Positions 1 through 8,815 of a stretch of DNA of 64,000 nt are shown here, piece by piece. The number at the start of each line of letters is the position of its first letter. Within the stretch, counting starts at the first letter, position 1. Made by a program: the position numbers and the translations under genes. The stretch lies in assembly GCA_963703125.1 (NCBI GenBank), contig OY969790.1, positions 1,860,001 through 1,924,000 of the forward strand, in the 5' to 3' direction. A model generated the notes under the pieces. The model searched no databases. It was not told the origin of the DNA and saw only the letters and a list, made by a program, of their open reading frames with translations. This DNA is from MFD04716-140 sp963703125 (GTDB lineage Bacteria > Bacteroidota > Bacteroidia > Flavobacteriales > Flavobacteriaceae).

Positions 1-435
1 AAGACGAAGAGTGGAGAAATTGAGCCTCTGTTCGAAGGATTGCAAGATCCATTTTATGCGGTAGATTCAAGGGAATATCAGGTAATTGGGCCTAAAGAAT
101 GGAAATTGGATACTCTGGAAGGCCGTGTTCTTTGCCGTGAAAAAATAAGACCACATGTTGCTTTGGAAAGGGCGGTAATGGCCATCCGGTTCTCAAGGGA
201 AATATTTGGGGTTCAATTTCACCCAGAGGCAGATTCTGAGGGAATGTTACGATATTTTCAATTACCGGAAAAACGAAATCAGGTAATCAAACTGCATGGG
301 GAAAAGAAGTATAAGGATATGATAAATCAATTGGATGACGCTGACAAAATCATGAAGACCAATAGCACGATCATACCCAAGTTTTTGAAACAAGCCAAAG
401 AGTCGATCGAAAGTACTAAGTTAATCACCATATGA
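1..435 (+). CDS. Class I glutamine amidotransferase, C-terminal part (5' end outside window)
   Basis: The reading frame is open from base 1, so the gene begins upstream of the window. The visible part has the C-terminal end of a class I glutamine amidotransferase domain: FGVQFHPEAD supplies the His and Glu of the Cys-His-Glu triad, while the nucleophile Cys would lie upstream. Such domains release ammonia from glutamine for a partner synthase. About 55 residues after the HPE motif are charged and helical, which is not typical of GuaA, TrpG or PabA. The stop overlaps the start of the next gene by four bases (ATGA), so the two are probably translated together. The substrate cannot be told from this fragment. 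Confidence 0.8.
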   Translation, partial: KTKSGEIEPLFEGLQDPFYAVDSREYQVIGPKEWKLDTLEGRVLCREKIRPHVALERAVMAIRFSREIFGVQFHPEADSEGMLRYFQLPEKRNQVIKLHGEKKYKDMINQLDDADKIMKTNSTIIPKFLKQAKESIESTKLITI

Positions 436-1628
436 TACCAGAAGTTCGCAAGGCTTTCAACGAAAATTTTCGTCAAGAGTATTACGAAAACCTTCAGAAG
501 CAAATTATGGAGGCTTATGGTGAATCTTGCGCATTTCGAATTTCCGAAACCCCTGTTTTCATTAGTAAGCAATTGGAAAGCGAAGTCTTCTCGGCCTGTG
601 ATGCAATCATTGCCCAATTGGGGGGTATTGATTTTGAACAAATAAGGAACAAGTTCATACCAACTAATTTGCAATCTCCAGTTCCCATGGGCAAACCTCA
701 TTTCTTAGCCATTGATTTTGGGTTATGCGACGATGGTAAGGGCAAAATTGTTCCCAAGTTAATAGAATTACAGGCATTTCCAACTTTATTTTTCTATCAG
801 CCATATTTGGGAAAGTCATTTCTTAAAAACTATCCCAACATTCCAGATAAGGGCTTTCACTACTTTTTTAGCGACCTTAATGAAGCGACCTATTTAGCCG
901 AGGTAAAGAAAGTGATAGTGGGCGATGAAGACCCAGAGAATGTGATTCTTATGGAACTTTTTCCTGAAAAGCAGAAAACACGAATTGATTTTTGGGCCAC
1001 TAGAAAAGCTTTGGGCATTGATGTCGTCTGTATGACCAAAATTACAAAAGAAGGCAGAAAACTCTTTTATGAAAAAGAAGGGCGCAAAATACAGATTCGC
1101 CGCATTTATAACAGGGTTATTTTTGATGAGTTGCAACGCATCAAAAATTTAGAGATCAACTTTAATCTTAGTGATGATTTGGAGATTGAGTGGGTGACCC
1201 ACCCAGATTGGTTTTTTATGATTTCCAAATGCATCATGCCATTATTGGCGCATAAAAGCATTCCTAAATCATATTATTTAAATGACTTTCCTCCAAATAT
1301 TGACTTGAAGAAATATGTTTTAAAACCATTATTTTCATTTGCGGGACAGGGAATTAATCTAAATCCGGATAAAGAAACCATTGAAAAGATTGAAGACAAG
1401 CAAAACTACATTCTTCAACAAAAAGTAGATTATGCGTGGCTTATTAAAACGAATACCGAGAAGAACTCAAAGGTTGAATTGCGTATTCTTTACATTTGGA
1501 ACGAAACTGAAAATCAACTGAAGCCGGTTATCAATTTAACACGGATGAGTAAGGGCGAGCTTATAAATGTATCTTATTTGACCGATGATTCTTGGATTGG
1601 ATCATCAATTAGCTTTTTTGAGGATTAG
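432..1628 (+). CDS. ATP-grasp-like ligase of unknown substrate
   Basis: This 398-residue protein overlaps the amidotransferase by four bases. I do not recognise a named family. Its C-terminal third looks like an ATP-grasp core: KPLFSFAGQGI (about residue 298) would be the nucleotide-binding Lys and glycine loop, and VELRILYIW followed by INLTRMSKG would carry the acidic and Asn/Arg metal and phosphate contacts. The N-terminal half has no clear motif. A natural reading is a carboxylate-amine ligase fed with ammonia by its neighbour, but this is inference from position. The gene ends just before the convergent ribE, with about 11 bases between them. There is no signal peptide, so it should be cytoplasmic. 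Confidence 0.6.
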   Translation: MIPEVRKAFNENFRQEYYENLQKQIMEAYGESCAFRISETPVFISKQLESEVFSACDAIIAQLGGIDFEQIRNKFIPTNLQSPVPMGKPHFLAIDFGLCDDGKGKIVPKLIELQAFPTLFFYQPYLGKSFLKNYPNIPDKGFHYFFSDLNEATYLAEVKKVIVGDEDPENVILMELFPEKQKTRIDFWATRKALGIDVVCMTKITKEGRKLFYEKEGRKIQIRRIYNRVIFDELQRIKNLEINFNLSDDLEIEWVTHPDWFFMISKCIMPLLAHKSIPKSYYLNDFPPNIDLKKYVLKPLFSFAGQGINLNPDKETIEKIEDKQNYILQQKVDYAWLIKTNTEKNSKVELRILYIWNETENQLKPVINLTRMSKGELINVSYLTDDSWIGSSISFFED

Positions 1629-1639
1629 ACTTGAAAATG

Positions 1640-2227
1640 TTATCGAAGGCTTATCAATTTGGCCACGTACTTACCGATAACATCAAATTCTAAATTTACA
1701 ATAGTCCCAACTTCATACCCATTGAAACGAGTATGTTCAAAGGTATAAGGTATAATGGCTACGTTAAAACTATCCTTTCCGGAATTAATCACGGTCAGAC
1801 TTACACCATCAACGGTAATAGAACCTTTTTCGATTGTGTGATTGTTTAGCGACCCATCATATATAAAAGTGAAAACCCAACTACCGTCTTTTTCCTCAAT
1901 CGCATCGCAAGTTGCAATTTGATCAACGTGGCCTTGAACCATGTGGCCATCCAAGCGAGTGCCTAAGATCATGGCACGTTCTAAATTTACTTTATCCCCT
2001 ATATTAAGGCTTTTTAAATTTGTTTTTAAAAGTGTTTCTTCAATAGCTGTTACGGTATAATTGTCTTCCGTGATTGATACTACTGTTAAACAAACCCCAT
2101 TATGGGCCACACTTTGATCTATTTTTAATTCATTGCTAATTGAAGAATTCAGGGTAATATGAAGGTTACTGCCTTCGAAATCCAATCGTCTTACCTCGCC
2201 CAAAGTTTCAATAATGCCCGTGAACAT
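1640..2227 (-). CDS. ribE: Riboflavin synthase, alpha subunit
   Basis: The protein (195 residues, family length about 200) catalyses the dismutation of two 6,7-dimethyl-8-ribityllumazine molecules into riboflavin. It begins MFTGIIE, the hallmark start of the enzyme, and contains the two tandem lumazine-binding domains; each half has a recognisable core (VCLTVVSI near residue 47 and VSLTVINS near residue 142), with GHMVQGHVD in between. It is cytoplasmic and works as a trimer. It is transcribed away from pdxA; the two starts are 58 bases apart, so the promoters share a short intergenic stretch. No FMN riboswitch is visible there. Confidence 0.95.
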   Translation of the reverse strand: MFTGIIETLGEVRRLDFEGSNLHITLNSSISNELKIDQSVAHNGVCLTVVSITEDNYTVTAIEETLLKTNLKSLNIGDKVNLERAMILGTRLDGHMVQGHVDQIATCDAIEEKDGSWVFTFIYDGSLNNHTIEKGSITVDGVSLTVINSGKDSFNVAIIPYTFEHTRFNGYEVGTIVNLEFDVIGKYVAKLISLR

Positions 2228-2285
2228 GTGTCGTTTAAATTAAGTAGTTTTGTAAATTGATTTTGGATACAAAGGTAAAGATATA

Positions 2286-3332
2286 ATGGAGGAAAATGCG
2301 AAAATTAGACTGGGGATATCTATAGGCGATTTGAATGGAATAGGGTGTGAAGTTGCCCTTAAAACTTTTGAAGATACCCGGATGCTAGATTTTTGTACCC
2401 CGGTAATTTTTGCATCAAACAAAACTATTTCCCATCAGAAGAGTGAATTGGGAATTGAAATTAATTACCACGGAGTTCATGAGCTTTCCAAAATACTTGA
2501 TGGCAAAATCAATGTTGTCAATGTTTGGAAGGAAACACCGGAATTCAAATTCGGGGAATCTACCGCCGAGGGCGGAGAGTATGCCATTAAGTCTTTAAAA
2601 GCGGCAGCTGCCGCCCTAAAAAATGATGAAATAGATGTATTGGTAACTGCCCCCATTAACAAAAACAATATTCAATCCAGTGATTTTAAGTTTCCCGGCC
2701 ATACGGATTATTTAGCCCAAGAATTGGGTGGTGAAAGTCTTATGTTCATGGTCAGTGATGACCTAAAAGTTGGGTTACTTACGGATCACGTGGCCGTTAA
2801 AGATGCGCCTGCGGCGATTAATCCCATTTTGATTCGAACAAAAGTTCGCATTATTGAAAAATCCCTAATGATGGATTTCGGGATACGACGTCCTAAAATA
2901 GCCTTATTGGGAATCAACCCACATAGTGGGGATAATGGAGTTATCGGAAAAGAGGATGATGAAATACTGAAACCGGTGATTCGCGAAATGTCAGAAGCAG
3001 GGCATTTGGTTTATGGACCTTATTCTGCTGATAGTTTTTTCGGATCTAATGCATACAAAAATTTTGATGCTATACTGGCGGCATATCATGACCAGGGTTT
3101 AATTCCCTTCAAAACACTTTCATTTGGAAAAGGGGTAAACTTCACGGCCGGTCTATCAAAAGTGCGCACTTCCCCCGATCATGGTACAGCTTATGAAATT
3201 GCCGGAAAAGGGCTGGCGAACCATAGCTCATTTAGAGAGGCAGTCTTTACCGCAATTTCAATATTTAAAAACCGTAATGAATACCAAGACCTTATGGAAA
3301 ACCAGTTGCAGAAGCAGAAAGTGAGAAGATAG
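2286..3332 (+). CDS. pdxA: 4-hydroxythreonine-4-phosphate dehydrogenase
   Basis: PdxA oxidises 4-phosphohydroxy-L-threonine in the DXP-dependent pathway to pyridoxal phosphate. The protein has 348 residues, the usual length. Recognisable blocks are the start GISIGDLNGIGCEV, the substrate and metal segment FPGHTDYLAQ, and the later AYHDQGLIPFK with a metal-binding His, followed by RTSPDHGTAYEIAG. It is a cytoplasmic dimer. It precedes the yceD promoter by about 75 bases and is divergent from ribE, so it probably has its own promoter. Nothing in it looks damaged. Confidence 0.95.
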   Translation: MEENAKIRLGISIGDLNGIGCEVALKTFEDTRMLDFCTPVIFASNKTISHQKSELGIEINYHGVHELSKILDGKINVVNVWKETPEFKFGESTAEGGEYAIKSLKAAAAALKNDEIDVLVTAPINKNNIQSSDFKFPGHTDYLAQELGGESLMFMVSDDLKVGLLTDHVAVKDAPAAINPILIRTKVRIIEKSLMMDFGIRRPKIALLGINPHSGDNGVIGKEDDEILKPVIREMSEAGHLVYGPYSADSFFGSNAYKNFDAILAAYHDQGLIPFKTLSFGKGVNFTAGLSKVRTSPDHGTAYEIAGKGLANHSSFREAVFTAISIFKNRNEYQDLMENQLQKQKVRR

Positions 3333-3404
3333 GCATTGAAAAAATGTTAAATAAATTATTTCCTGACCTATAGGGCTGCACGCTTCATATTTCAGATTTA
3401 ATTA

Positions 3405-3434
3405 TTGCCTTTTATTAAAATAATACTATCTTTG
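3405..3434 (+). promoter_or_regulatory. Bacteroidetes-type promoter of the yceD-rpmF operon
   Basis: TTG at 3405-3407 is followed after exactly 19 bases by TATCTTTG at 3427-3434. This matches the Bacteroidetes primary sigma consensus (TTG, about 19 bases, TAnnTTTG). Transcription would start near 3440. That leaves a leader of about 65 bases that is unusually G+C rich (3435-3482) before the AT-rich stretch at the yceD start. Confidence 0.75.
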
Positions 3435-3505
3435 CACCCGCCATAACGGGAACGGGCTGGTCTGCCTTCTGCGTGGGCGTTTATATTAAATTAGTGTTGT
3501 AAAGG

Positions 3506-4030
3506 ATGAAGCATAAGGAATTTAGTATTCCTTTCTCAGGATTGAAGCAAGGGAAACACGAGTTTGACTATAAAATAGATAATAAGTTCTTTGAATCTTT
3601 TGGTTACAATGAATTCAATGGCGCGGACATAAATTTGAATGTGGTTTTGAACAGAACAAGTACCATGCTTGAGCTTGATTTTAATGCGGCGGGTACGGTA
3701 AATGTTGATTGTGATATCACAAGTGAACCTTATGATCAACCTATTTCCACCGAAATGGATTTGGTCGTCAAGTTCGGTGACACTTTCAACGATGATGACG
3801 ATGAACTATTAATTATTCCACATGGTGAGCACCAAGTTAATATTGGTCAATATGTTTATGAGATGTTGGTTTTAGCCGTTCCCCAGAAAAGAGTTCATCC
3901 AGGAATTGCTGATGGGACATTGAAATCGGACGTTTTAGAAAAACTAAAGGAATTACAACCAAAAGAATCAAAAGTCAATAAGACAGATCCCAGATGGGAC
4001 GCATTAAAAAAATTATTAAACGATAAATAA
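3506..4030 (+). CDS. yceD: YceD family protein (DUF177)
   Basis: This 174-residue protein belongs to the YceD/DUF177 family, which in most bacteria is encoded directly before rpmF. The same arrangement is seen here, with only six bases between the genes. YceD-like proteins have been connected to 23S rRNA accumulation and ribosome assembly, so coupling with L32 makes sense. The family signature is visible in the middle (VNVDCDITSEPYDQPI), where classical members have Cys pairs; here a single Cys remains. An acidic stretch (DDDDE) follows. The start at 3506 lies downstream of a strong promoter. It is cytoplasmic. Confidence 0.88.
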   Translation: MKHKEFSIPFSGLKQGKHEFDYKIDNKFFESFGYNEFNGADINLNVVLNRTSTMLELDFNAAGTVNVDCDITSEPYDQPISTEMDLVVKFGDTFNDDDDELLIIPHGEHQVNIGQYVYEMLVLAVPQKRVHPGIADGTLKSDVLEKLKELQPKESKVNKTDPRWDALKKLLNDK

Positions 4031-4036
4031 GTTACA

Positions 4037-4234
4037 ATGGCACATCCTAAGAGAAAAATTTCAAAGACTAGAAGGGATAAAAGAAGGACCCATTACAAAG
4101 CGGTGGCGCCAACTTTGGCAAAAGACTCAGCAACTGGTGAAATGCACTTATTTCACAGAGCCCACTGGCACGAAGGAAAGCTTTACTACAAAGGTCAAGT
4201 TCTAATTGACAAAACAGAGGAAGTAGAAGCCTAG
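4037..4234 (+). CDS. rpmF: Ribosomal protein bL32
   Basis: The 65-residue protein begins MAHPKRKISKTRRDKRRTH, the conserved basic N-terminus of bL32. The zinc-binding Cys residues of the C+ form are absent (the region reads LFHRAHWHEGKLYYKG), so this is the Cys-less form common in Bacteroidetes. It is a structural protein of the large ribosomal subunit. It is co-transcribed with yceD and is followed by a clear intrinsic terminator, which separates it at least partly from fabH. Confidence 0.95.
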   Translation: MAHPKRKISKTRRDKRRTHYKAVAPTLAKDSATGEMHLFHRAHWHEGKLYYKGQVLIDKTEEVEA

Positions 4235-4257
4235 TTCTTTATAAGATGTATAATAGT

Positions 4258-4288
4258 AACTCTCACTTGTTGTAGTGGGAGTTTTTTT
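4258..4288 (+). terminator. Intrinsic terminator after rpmF
   Basis: A hairpin with arms AACTCTCACT and AGTGGGAGTT around a short loop is followed by seven T. It lies 24 bases after the rpmF stop. The arms pair over about ten positions with one G-T pair. Confidence 0.85.
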
Positions 4289-4387
4289 GTTTGGTCTATT
4301 TAAGGGTTCGTCGACAGGCATATTTGAATATTTGTACCATTATTCAATAAATAACCCAAATTTTTTAATAAGAAGTCGTTTTTGGCA

Positions 4388-4423
4388 AAAAGTCGCAAAA
4401 AATCAGTAATTTTCACGACTTTT
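4388..4423. repeat. Inverted repeat upstream of fabH
   Basis: AAAAGTCG (4388-4395) and CGACTTTT (4416-4423) form a perfect 8-base inverted repeat with a 20-base centre, about 43 bases before the fabH start. It could be a binding site for a regulator of fatty acid synthesis or a weak RNA hairpin. No known operator consensus is matched. Confidence 0.4.
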
Positions 4424-4465
4424 GAAGCATTTTTAAAGGCTTTTTGATAAAAATTCAACTTTAGA

Positions 4466-5461
4466 ATGGTGAAACTATCGGCAGCCATTACCGCTGTAGG
4501 GGCATATGTTCCAAAATTTGTACTAACGAACAAGATGTTAGAGGGTATGGTGGATACCAATGATGAATGGATAACCACACGTACAGGAATAAAGGAAAGA
4601 AGGATCTTAAAGCCAGAAGAAGGGGAAGGCACATCGTATCTAGCGATCAAAGCAGTAGAAGATCTTTTGAGTAAAAGAGCCTTGGATCCAAAAGAAATTG
4701 ACTTGGTGATTGTGGCCACGGCCACTCCTGACAGTATGGTCGCCTCAACCGCCGCTTTTGTCGCCTCGGAAATTGGTGCCACTAATGCATTTGCATATGA
4801 TTTGTTGGCCGCATGTTCAAGTTTTTTGTTTGGGATGTCAACTGCCGCCAGGTATATAGAATCTGGGAGATACAAGAAAGTGCTTTTGATAGGCGCCGAT
4901 AAAATGTCATCAATAATAGATTATACAGATAGAACTACATGCATTATATTTGGAGACGGGGGTGGAGCGGTACTTTTTGAACCCAATGAAGAAGGTTTGG
5001 GACTTCAAGATGAGTACTTGCGGGCCGATGGTTCGGGTAGGCCTTACTTAGGGATGGATGCTGGAGGTTCTTTGTTGCCTGCATCCGAAGAAACAGTGAA
5101 GAACAGAAAACACTATATATACCAGGATGGTAAAACGGTATTCAAATTCGCCGTTTCCAATATGGCAGATGTTGCCGAAAGAATAATGAAGAGCAACGGA
5201 TTGGAACATGCCGATGTTGCTTGGTTGGTGCCTCACCAGGCCAATAAACGTATTATTGATGCCACCTCGAGTAGAATGGGACTAGATAGTTCTAAGGTAA
5301 TGATCAATATTGATAGGTACGGGAATACCACGTCGGCTACTTTGCCATTGCTATTAAATGACTACGAAAACCAACTAAGAAAGGGCGATAACCTAGTATT
5401 TGCCGCCTTTGGAGGTGGATTTACTTGGGGTTCAATCTATATGAAATGGGCCTATAATTAA
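4466..5461 (+). CDS. fabH: Beta-ketoacyl-ACP synthase III
   Basis: FabH condenses acetyl-CoA or a branched acyl-CoA with malonyl-ACP and starts fatty acid synthesis. The protein has 331 residues. The Cys-His-Asn triad is complete: C117 (in AACSSF), H257 (in VPHQAN) and N287 (in YGNTTS). The C-terminal block FGGGFTWGS is typical. It is cytoplasmic and is followed 31 bases later by accB, giving the order rpmF, fabH, accB, accC often seen in Flavobacteria. A terminator and an inverted repeat lie between rpmF and fabH, so a separate promoter is likely. Confidence 0.96.
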   Translation: MVKLSAAITAVGAYVPKFVLTNKMLEGMVDTNDEWITTRTGIKERRILKPEEGEGTSYLAIKAVEDLLSKRALDPKEIDLVIVATATPDSMVASTAAFVASEIGATNAFAYDLLAACSSFLFGMSTAARYIESGRYKKVLLIGADKMSSIIDYTDRTTCIIFGDGGGAVLFEPNEEGLGLQDEYLRADGSGRPYLGMDAGGSLLPASEETVKNRKHYIYQDGKTVFKFAVSNMADVAERIMKSNGLEHADVAWLVPHQANKRIIDATSSRMGLDSSKVMINIDRYGNTTSATLPLLLNDYENQLRKGDNLVFAAFGGGFTWGSIYMKWAYN

Positions 5462-5492
5462 AAGAACGGATCGCTAAATAAAAACAGACTAT

Positions 5493-5978
5493 ATGGACAT
5501 TAAAGACATTCAAAGCCTTATCAAGTTTGTCGCCAAATCTGGCGCAAGTGAGGTGAAATTGGAGATGGAAGATCTTAAGATTACTATTAAAACAGGTACG
5601 GGCGAACATTTCCCTGAAACCACGTATGTTCACCAACTTCCAATGTCGCAGAGCCCAGTTTCCACAGCCCCTGTTCAGGCACCGGTAGCACCATCCTCTG
5701 ATGTGCCCGTTAAGGATTCAAAGGCTGATGATTCAAAATACATTATCATTAAGTCCCCTATTATTGGAACATTTTATCGCAAGCCTTCACCAGATAAACC
5801 ATCATTTGTAGAAATTGGTTCTGAAATCAACAAAGGTGACGTTCTCTGCGTAATTGAGGCCATGAAACTTTTCAATGACATTGAATCGGAAGTTTCAGGA
5901 AAAATCGTAAAAGTGTTGGTTGAGGATTCTTCTCCTGTTGAGTTTGACCAACCTTTATTTTTGGTTGACCCATCATAA
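5493..5978 (+). CDS. accB: Biotin carboxyl carrier protein of acetyl-CoA carboxylase
   Basis: The 161-residue protein carries the biotin that shuttles carboxyl groups between biotin carboxylase and the carboxyltransferase. The biotinylated lysine is K125 in VIEAMKLFND; family members usually have EAMKM, and the Leu after Lys is a tolerated variant. The N-terminal helical part is followed by a Pro/Ala/Val linker (about residues 50-75) and the lipoyl-like domain (about 83-161), as in other BCCPs. It precedes accC by 81 bases in the same direction. Confidence 0.95.
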   Translation: MDIKDIQSLIKFVAKSGASEVKLEMEDLKITIKTGTGEHFPETTYVHQLPMSQSPVSTAPVQAPVAPSSDVPVKDSKADDSKYIIIKSPIIGTFYRKPSPDKPSFVEIGSEINKGDVLCVIEAMKLFNDIESEVSGKIVKVLVEDSSPVEFDQPLFLVDPS

Positions 5979-6059
5979 GTTAAATTCTAAATCACAATCT
6001 TTAGTTTGTTAAGGATTTGTTGGTTGGCCCCGATTTTTCGGGAGAAATTTTAGACTATT

Positions 6060-7412
6060 ATGTTCAAAAAAATATTGATTGCGAATAGGGGGGAGATTGC
6101 CCTGCGGGTTATTAGAACCTGCAAGGAAATGGGCATAAAGACCGTTGCCGTTTATTCCAAGGTAGACGAAGAAAGCCTGCATGTTCGTTTTGCCGATGAG
6201 GCAGTCTGTATTGGACCAGCTGCAAGTAGTGAATCCTATCTTAAAATTCCGAATATAATTGCGGCCGCTGAAATAACGAACGCCGATGCAATTCATCCAG
6301 GGTACGGTTTTCTTTCTGAGAATTCTAAATTTTCACGAATTTGTGCCGAGCACGGCATCAAGTTTATTGGCGCTTCCGGCGACCAAATAGATAAGATGGG
6401 AGATAAGGCTACCGCGAAAGAGACGATGAAAAAAGCAGGCGTACCCTGCGTGCCTGGATCGGACGGACTTTTAAAAGATGTAGCCGATGCCATAAAGGTT
6501 GCCAAAAAAATGGGCTATCCGGTGATGATCAAGGCGACCGCCGGTGGAGGTGGAAAAGGTATGCGGGCAGTTTGGAAGGAAGAACAAATGGAAGACCTTT
6601 TCAACAGTGCTGTAAAAGAAGCAACGGCCGCTTTTGGGAACGGGGGCATGTACATGGAAAAATTGATTGAGGAACCTCGTCATATCGAAATACAAGTGGT
6701 TGGGGACCAATACGGAAAAGCCTGTCATTTGTCAGAGCGTGATTGTTCCATTCAACGAAGGCACCAAAAGCTTACCGAGGAGACGCCATCTCCTTTTATG
6801 ACCGATAAGCTTCGAGAGGCAATGGGCAACGCAGCGGTAAAGGCGGCCGAGTTTATAAAATATGAAGGAGCAGGTACCATAGAGTTTTTGGTAGATAAAC
6901 ACCGAAAATTCTATTTTATGGAGATGAACACCCGTATTCAGGTAGAGCACCCTATTACTGAGCAAGTCATTGATTATGATTTGATTCGGGAACAGATACT
7001 GGTGGCGGGAGGCGTGCCTATTTCGGGTAAAAATTATACGCCCAAACTTCATTCTATTGAATGCAGGATCAATGCTGAAGATCCATATAACAATTTTAGG
7101 CCATCTCCAGGCAAAATAACCACATTGCATATTCCTGGAGGCCATGGCGTAAGAATGGATACCCATGTTTATAGTGGTTATACCATTCCACCGAATTACG
7201 ATTCAATGATTGCAAAACTGATAACGACGGCGCAGACGCGAGAGGAGGCCATCAATAAAATGAAGCGGGCACTTGACGAATTTGTAATAGAAGGTATAAA
7301 AACGACCATTCCTTTCCATAGACAGTTAATGGATCATCCGGATTATTTGGCCGGGAATTACACTACTAAGTTCATGGAGAGTTTCGTAATGAATCCTCCG
7401 CCAGAAGAATAA
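6060..7412 (+). CDS. accC: Biotin carboxylase subunit of acetyl-CoA carboxylase
   Basis: AccC carboxylates the biotin on AccB with ATP and bicarbonate. The 450-residue protein starts MFKKILIANRGEIALRVIRT and shows the ATP-grasp glycine loop ATAGGGGKGMR (about residue 160), the SERDCSIQRRHQK block and the active-site segment EMNTRIQVEHPITE. Its length is normal for the stand-alone subunit. It ends 27 bases before the FAD oxidoreductase gene, which may be read through from the same transcript. Confidence 0.97.
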   Translation: MFKKILIANRGEIALRVIRTCKEMGIKTVAVYSKVDEESLHVRFADEAVCIGPAASSESYLKIPNIIAAAEITNADAIHPGYGFLSENSKFSRICAEHGIKFIGASGDQIDKMGDKATAKETMKKAGVPCVPGSDGLLKDVADAIKVAKKMGYPVMIKATAGGGGKGMRAVWKEEQMEDLFNSAVKEATAAFGNGGMYMEKLIEEPRHIEIQVVGDQYGKACHLSERDCSIQRRHQKLTEETPSPFMTDKLREAMGNAAVKAAEFIKYEGAGTIEFLVDKHRKFYFMEMNTRIQVEHPITEQVIDYDLIREQILVAGGVPISGKNYTPKLHSIECRINAEDPYNNFRPSPGKITTLHIPGGHGVRMDTHVYSGYTIPPNYDSMIAKLITTAQTREEAINKMKRALDEFVIEGIKTTIPFHRQLMDHPDYLAGNYTTKFMESFVMNPPPEE

Positions 7413-7439
7413 ATCCAACATTTATGCGCCACATGTTAT

Positions 7440-8564
7440 ATGACAAACCTAAGCTATTGGGAATATAAAACGTGGTTATCCAATATCGACTACGCAGTTG
7501 TAGGGAGTGGAATTGTAGGGCTAAATTGTGCCTTACACTTAAAAAATAAATTTCCGAAATCAAAAGTCATTGTCCTCGAGCGTGGATTTCTTCCCCAAGG
7601 GGCAAGCACAAAAAATGCAGGATTCGCCTGCTTTGGAAGCATTTCAGAAATAATATCGGATTTAAGGGCCCATTCTGAGGATGAAGTAAGTGACTTGGTC
7701 AAGAAGCGCTACGACGGAATTCAGCTTCTGCGTAAAACTTTGGGAGATAATAACATTGATTTTCAAATAAATGGGGGTCACGAATTGTTTGGAGAGGATG
7801 CTTCACCATTTTACCAAAACTGTTTGGATAGTATTGATGAGGTTAATGAGTTGTTAAAACCGGTTTTTTCTAAAAACCCGTTTCGGATAACCCAAAATAG
7901 CTTTACGTTTAAGAAAATTCAGAAAAATTACATCACGCATTCATTTGAAGGTCAAATAGATACTGGTAAAATGATGCATTCGCTACTAAGTAAAGTCCGC
8001 AATTTGGGAGTTACCATTTTGAATTCTATTTCTGTTGATGAAATTGTTGAGAAAGGCGGTGGAGTAGCTGTAAAGACCAATCAATTTGAATTTCATACCA
8101 AAAATTTACTTATTGCAACCAATGGTTTTGCCGCCCAGTTTTTGGGTCAAGAAGTTCAGCCAGCACGCGCACAGGTACTTATTACAAAACCAATAAAGAA
8201 TTTGCATGTTCAAGGCACATTCCACATGGATGAGGGCTATTATTATTTTAGAAATATTGATAATCGAATTTTGTTGGGAGGAGGTAGAAATCTGGATTTT
8301 AAAGGAGAATGTACCACAAATTTTGGCGAGACTCAATTGATCCAGAATCAATTGGAAAAAATGCTCAAGGAAATAATCCTGCCCCGCACAAATTTCGAAA
8401 TTGAACATCGTTGGAGCGGAATTATGGGTGTGGGCGGTCAAAAACATCCTATTATAAGACAATTATCAAACCATGTTTTCTGTGGAGTTCGTATGGGCGG
8501 TATGGGCATTGCCATGGGGAGCATTGTCGGAAGGGAACTTGCCGAACTTGCGCTACAGAAATAA
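7440..8564 (+). CDS. FAD-dependent oxidoreductase, D-amino acid/glycine oxidase fold
   Basis: The 374-residue protein has a Rossmann FAD-binding start (VVGSGIVGLNCALHL, about residues 20-34, then the acidic strand end VIVLERG) and a C-terminal FAD motif (GVRMGGMGIAMGSIVGRELAEL). This is the DAO superfamily that includes DadA, glycine oxidase and ThiO. There is no signal peptide or thiamine gene nearby, so the substrate is open; oxidation of an amine or amino acid in the cytoplasm is the likely chemistry. It follows accC closely. Confidence 0.8.
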   Translation: MTNLSYWEYKTWLSNIDYAVVGSGIVGLNCALHLKNKFPKSKVIVLERGFLPQGASTKNAGFACFGSISEIISDLRAHSEDEVSDLVKKRYDGIQLLRKTLGDNNIDFQINGGHELFGEDASPFYQNCLDSIDEVNELLKPVFSKNPFRITQNSFTFKKIQKNYITHSFEGQIDTGKMMHSLLSKVRNLGVTILNSISVDEIVEKGGGVAVKTNQFEFHTKNLLIATNGFAAQFLGQEVQPARAQVLITKPIKNLHVQGTFHMDEGYYYFRNIDNRILLGGGRNLDFKGECTTNFGETQLIQNQLEKMLKEIILPRTNFEIEHRWSGIMGVGGQKHPIIRQLSNHVFCGVRMGGMGIAMGSIVGRELAELALQK

Positions 8565-8815
8565 GACTTCCAAAATTAAATTACACAAAACTTGGTTTTT
8601 TCCTTATAGGAACTTTCATTTTTATCACTATATTGGCTTCCCCTTAGAATCTAGGTAAAACCATTGCCTAATGTGCTTGAGTCCTGACACTCGGGCAAAT
8701 GAGAATTTAACCTCTTTAGAATATTTGATTACCAACGGTTTATAGCCATACTATTGCATGAATGCAATTATTGGTCTGCGCTTATGTCTTTTTTAGGAAT
8801 TTGTGTATCGGTAAA

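Noticed and set aside
2227..2286. FMN riboswitch between ribE and pdxA
   Set aside because: The gap is only 58 bases, too short for the aptamer, and no conserved motif is present.
6293..6728. Long open frames opposite accC
   Set aside because: They are shadows of a highly conserved gene, with no family resemblance of their own.
8762..8815. Upstream start of the lipoprotein gene at 8762
   Set aside because: It would place additional residues before the signal sequence; ATG at 8816 gives a normal lipoprotein signal.
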